A stretch of DNA of 64,000 bases from Amycolatopsis rifamycinica (lineage in GTDB: Bacteria > Actinomycetota > Actinomycetes > Mycobacteriales > Pseudonocardiaceae), in assembly GCF_000695625.1 (NCBI RefSeq), contig NZ_JMQI01000055.1, positions 62,001 to 126,000 on the forward strand, written 5' to 3'. Below, in pieces: positions 61,603-64,000 of this stretch. The notes under the pieces were generated by a model. That model did no database searches, was not told where the DNA came from, and was given only the letters and a program-made list of their open reading frames with translations. Numbering within the stretch: the stretch's first letter is position 1; every line of letters starts with the position of its first letter. The position numbers and the translations under genes are program-made.

Positions 61603-62830
61603 CCGCGGACCCGGCCCGCGAGCGCACCAGCGACGTCCGCGAACCGGCGAAGCCGACCAGGAACCGCAGCGCGGCGCCGGCCAGGATCACCACGTACATG
61701 TCGTGCAGCGCGTCCTCGGCCGCGCCGGCGACGACGGCGGCGAGCGGGATGCTGGAAAACGCGAGCATGCGTGTCGCGGCGACCACCCGGCCCAGCATCG
61801 CCTTGGGCACGATGCGCTGGCGCAGGGTGAACCAGGAGACGACGTTCATCGAGCCGAGGGCGAAGACCACGGCGGACACGAGGCCGACGCCCACGACGTC
61901 CCGGAAGACCACGAGCAACCCGGTGAGCAGCCCCGCGGCCATGGTCGAGAAGACGATGGTGCGGCCGTTGCCGAGCCGCCGGATGACCGCGGGCGCGAGC
62001 AGCGCGCCGCCGAGCGCACCGACCCCCTGCGCGGCGAACACCACGCCGACCAGCGCCGAGGACAGGCCCAGGTAGGTGGACAGGTAGTACACCAGGTTCG
62101 CCTGGATCAGCCAGATGCCGAAGTTGGTGCCGGTGAACAGCAGGCTCCCCACGAGCAGGAGCCGGTTCTGCCGGACGATGTAGCGGAACGCTTCGGCGAG
62201 GTCGCCGAAGAACCCGGCTCGTGCGGCCGGTGCGGCCGGGACGATCTCCCTGCCCTGCTTGAGGAACAGCAGCACGAGCGCGCTGCCGCCGAACGAGGCG
62301 GCGTCGATGAAGATCGCCGTGCCGTAGCCGAACAGCGCGACGAGGCCGCCCGCGAGCACCGGGCCGGCCAGGCTGATGATCTGGTCGCTCGACTGCATCA
62401 GCGAGTTCGCCCGGTCCAGTTCCGAGTCGGCCACGATCGAGGGCAGCAGGCCCTGGAACGCCGGGTGGTAGACCGGCTCGACGCACGCGAGCAGGAACGC
62501 CAGGACGTAGATGGCGGGAAGGGCCGACGAACCGGCCGACACCAGGATCGCCAAAGCCAGCGCGATCACCCCGGCGGTGACGTCCCCGCCGATCAGCAGC
62601 CGTTTCCGGTCGAAGCGGTCCGCCCAGACCCCGCCGGGCAGCGACAGCAGCAGGAAGGGGCCGTACTCCAGCGCGTAGAGAGCGGCGGTCTGCAGTGCCG
62701 AACCGGTCAGGTGCAGCACCAGCAGGGGCAGGGTCAGCCGGTAGATCCAGGTGCCCGCGTTCGAGACGACGTAGGCGGTGAGCAGCAGCCAGTAGCGGCC
62801 GCCCAGCGGCGTGCGGGGGGAAGGAGTCAC
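61580..62830 (-). CDS. MFS exporter (EntS/MFS_3-like) of the peptide cassette
   Basis: 416 residues from GTG 62830 with GAGG upstream, twelve membrane segments. WLLLTAYVVSNAGTWIYRL near 14, LPGGVWADRFDRKRL near 60, HPAFQGLLPSIVADSELDRAN near 122 and GVGALGGALLAPAVI near 265 fit the MFS_3/enterobactin-exporter group. Microcin C loci use an MFS exporter of this general kind for self-protection and export. Its position after the E1-like and micro-peptide genes on the same strand suggests it exports their product. Confidence 0.88.
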   Translation of the reverse strand: MTPSPRTPLGGRYWLLLTAYVVSNAGTWIYRLTLPLLVLHLTGSALQTAALYALEYGPFLLLSLPGGVWADRFDRKRLLIGGDVTAGVIALALAILVSAGSSALPAIYVLAFLLACVEPVYHPAFQGLLPSIVADSELDRANSLMQSSDQIISLAGPVLAGGLVALFGYGTAIFIDAASFGGSALVLLFLKQGREIVPAAPAARAGFFGDLAEAFRYIVRQNRLLLVGSLLFTGTNFGIWLIQANLVYYLSTYLGLSSALVGVVFAAQGVGALGGALLAPAVIRRLGNGRTIVFSTMAAGLLTGLLVVFRDVVGVGLVSAVVFALGSMNVVSWFTLRQRIVPKAMLGRVVAATRMLAFSSIPLAAVVAGAAEDALHDMYVVILAGAALRFLVGFAGSRTSLVRSRAGSAVSEPAAP

Positions 62831-62910
62831 GGACGGATACCTCGTGAGGTGGAGGGCTGCCGGGTTCGGGTGGACCAGGGTAGGGCCCGGATGCTTCGGT
62901 CCGCGCCGAA

Positions 62911-62940
62911 CCGGGCGGCGGCACGCGTGCCGCCGCCCGG
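62911..62940 (-). terminator. Perfect 30-base palindrome between peptide genes and exporter
   Basis: The whole stretch 62911-62940 is self-complementary (CCGGGCGGCGGCAC and its mirror). As RNA it makes a very stable 14-bp stem between the second peptide gene and the exporter gene. It may be an attenuator that lets peptide message exceed exporter message, as the hairpin after mccA does in microcin C operons. Confidence 0.65.
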
Positions 62941-62985
62941 TCGCACTGCTACTTTGGATCCGCAGCCGTTCTCCGCCGGATCTGC

Positions 62986-63042
62986 TCAGGACGCGACGAA
63001 GAACGGCCTGGTCCGTTGGTGGACGGTCATCCGGCCGTCCAC
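62986..63042 (-). CDS. Micro-peptide 2 (18 aa), candidate modified-peptide precursor
   Basis: Reading from GTG 63042, with GGAG six bases upstream, gives MDGRMTVHQRTRPFFVAS; from the internal ATG at 63030 it is 14 residues. From that ATG it aligns without gaps to micro-peptide 1, sharing MTV, two Arg at spacing two, and AS. It starts 20 bases after the stop of peptide 1. A stem (63018-63026 with 63035-63043) overlaps its start and could control translation. Expression is not proven. Confidence 0.4.
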   Translation of the reverse strand: MDGRMTVHQRTRPFFVAS

Positions 63043-63062
63043 CAGCGGCTCCGTCGGCGGAC

Positions 63063-63122
63063 TCAGCCCTCGACGGCGCCCGAGGCGATGCTCGTCTTGC
63101 GAATGCGGACGGTCACGGTCAT
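63063..63122 (-). CDS. Micro-peptide 1 (19 aa), candidate modified-peptide precursor
   Basis: A 20-codon gene with one of the best ribosome sites in the window, GAGGAGGTGAATCC before ATG 63122. The product is MTVTVRIRKTSIASGAVEG: basic first half, small residues, then one Glu and a C-terminal Gly. It lies 43 bases after the E1-like gene and before the exporter. Microcin C precursors end in Asn and pantocin needs two Glu, so it fits neither known type. Confidence 0.6.
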   Translation of the reverse strand: MTVTVRIRKTSIASGAVEG

Positions 63123-63165
63123 GGTGGATTCACCTCCTCACAACGATCGGCGACAGGGTTGGAAC

Positions 63166-64000
63166 TCAGCCGCCCGAAGCGGCGGCGGAGTGGTCCTGGG
63201 CGGGCACGGCCGGTGCGCCGCAGACCGGGCAGTCGGGCAGCCGGTCCCAGGTTTCGTGCACGCTGGTCTCGTAGTCGTCGAAGCGCACCTGCACGAGCTT
63301 GCCCGCGGCCACCGGCGGCGCGATCCCGGTCAGCAGCCGCACGGCTTCGCCCAGCAGCAGCCCGGTCGTCATGGTCACCAGCGGGACGAACGCGGCGTTG
63401 TCGCCGCCGATCCGCCGTTCGCGCTTCTCCGCCAGCAGGGCCGCGGACACGTCGTCGGTGCGGAACACCCCCAGCCGCCAGCACTCGATGCACCCGGTCA
63501 CGCCGGGGATCATGGTGAAGTAGACCAGCCGCTGGGTGTCCAGGCCGCCGGTCACCAGCGGCACGTTCGCGCGGACGCACGCCTCGTTGACCCAGTGGTT
63601 GATCTCCATCTTCGGCCGGTCCGCGACCGAGATCACCAGGTCGGCGCCGTCGACGGCGGCCAGCACGTCTTCGGTCGAGCCGAGTTTGCGCGGAATCTTC
63701 GTGATTTCCATCCGCGGGTTGAACGCCTGGATCCGCTCGACGGCGAGGTCGATCTTCGGCTGCCCGATGTCGCCGTCGCGGTAGAGCACCTGGCGGTTGA
63801 GGTTCGACAGCTCGACCCGGTCGAACTCGACCACGCGCACGTGCCCGATCCCGAGGGCGGCCAGGTCCTGCAGCAGGTGGCAGCCCAGCCCGCCCAGCCC
63901 GAGCAGCGTGACGCGCGCGTCCAGCAGCCGGCGTTGCTTGCGGAACTTGTTGTCGGCGAGCCTGCTGTAGGAGCCGAAGAAGTTGATGTTCCGCGCCCAC
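63166..64000 (-). CDS. E1-like ThiF-family adenylyltransferase (partial, N-terminus beyond window)
   Basis: About 277 residues are visible and the frame is open to the window edge. RNINFFGSYSRLADNKFR precedes the nucleotide-binding motif VTLLGLGGLGCHLL, then VVEFDRVELSNLNRQVLY, KIDLAVERIQAFNP and SVADRPK. Zinc CxxC pairs occur in TGCIEC and DCPVCG. This is the E1/MoeB/ThiF fold that adenylates a peptide C-terminus; the RNxxFF lead resembles MccB-like peptide-modifying forms more than MoeB. It is followed at once by the two micro-peptide genes and the exporter. Confidence 0.88.
   Translation of the reverse strand, partial: WARNINFFGSYSRLADNKFRKQRRLLDARVTLLGLGGLGCHLLQDLAALGIGHVRVVEFDRVELSNLNRQVLYRDGDIGQPKIDLAVERIQAFNPRMEITKIPRKLGSTEDVLAAVDGADLVISVADRPKMEINHWVNEACVRANVPLVTGGLDTQRLVYFTMIPGVTGCIECWRLGVFRTDDVSAALLAEKRERRIGGDNAAFVPLVTMTTGLLLGEAVRLLTGIAPPVAAGKLVQVRFDDYETSVHETWDRLPDCPVCGAPAVPAQDHSAAASGG

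Noticed and set aside
61580..64000. Assignment as a true microcin C locus
   Set aside because: Neither micro-peptide ends in Asn, and no carbamoyltransferase, aminopropyl-transfer or immunity genes are visible; only the general layout is shared.

Overview
The window looks like chromosomal DNA of a high-GC filamentous actinomycete, most likely an Amycolatopsis-like member of the Pseudonocardiales. The support is very high GC with strong third-position bias, GTG and TTG starts, an AfsR/SARP regulator, CebR and DasR-type operators in front of a cellulase and a chitinase, an ANTAR protein, DUF1206 and DUF3224 proteins, and rodlin/chaplin-like surface proteins. This is inference from gene content; no 16S gene is present. 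No CRISPR array and no intact insertion sequence was seen.

Layout. 1-2.8 kb: a minus-strand surface-polysaccharide group (DMT-type membrane protein, polysaccharide deacetylase, O-antigen-ligase-like protein cut by the window edge). The first two are separated by a decayed tandem repeat of their own gene junction. 3.2-5.2 kb: three paralogous small secreted proteins with an ANTAR gene among them. 5.4-11.9 kb: a plant-polysaccharide island (GH27 galactosidase, GH9 cellulase under a CebR box, GH5 glucanase). 12-20.4 kb: sensing genes, including two membrane-tethered solute-binding receptors without transporter partners, a MerR/B12-like regulator, and an ECF sigma operon ending in a cyclase-like protein. 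20.4-26.2 kb: a DUF72 protein, an ArsR-type regulator and a large SARP-NB-ARC-TPR regulator. 26.9-38.6 kb: a ten-gene, single-strand cluster built from copper-handling folds (two YcnI proteins, a cupredoxin-propeller, a CopC-CopD fusion), a PepSY membrane protein, a PDR-type reductase, two exported proteins and two transposase-derived DNA-binding proteins. 38.7-53.3 kb: mostly core or housekeeping genes (two tRNAs, L,D-transpeptidase, MHS transporter, orn, serine protease, M20 amidohydrolase, AlkA-like glycosylase, M50 peptidase, proA, a RibD-like fusion, chitinase) with an integrase scar beside tRNA-Lys and a broken GT87 gene. 53.4-60.9 kb: a two-component system, a GT39 transferase and cobN behind a cobalamin riboswitch. 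61-64 kb: an E1-like adenylyltransferase, two micro-peptide genes, a perfect palindrome and an MFS exporter.

Two places stand out as possibly undescribed systems. In the 26.9-38.6 kb cluster, four modules related to copper proteins all appear to have lost their metal-ligand residues, and the two DNA-binding proteins look like IS630 transposases that lost their catalytic residues. At 61.6-64 kb, the order E1-like enzyme, two tiny related peptides, hairpin, exporter recalls microcin C or pantocin loci, but the peptides do not match a known precursor. The tethered-receptor and ECF sigma genes at 13.4-20.4 kb are a third candidate.
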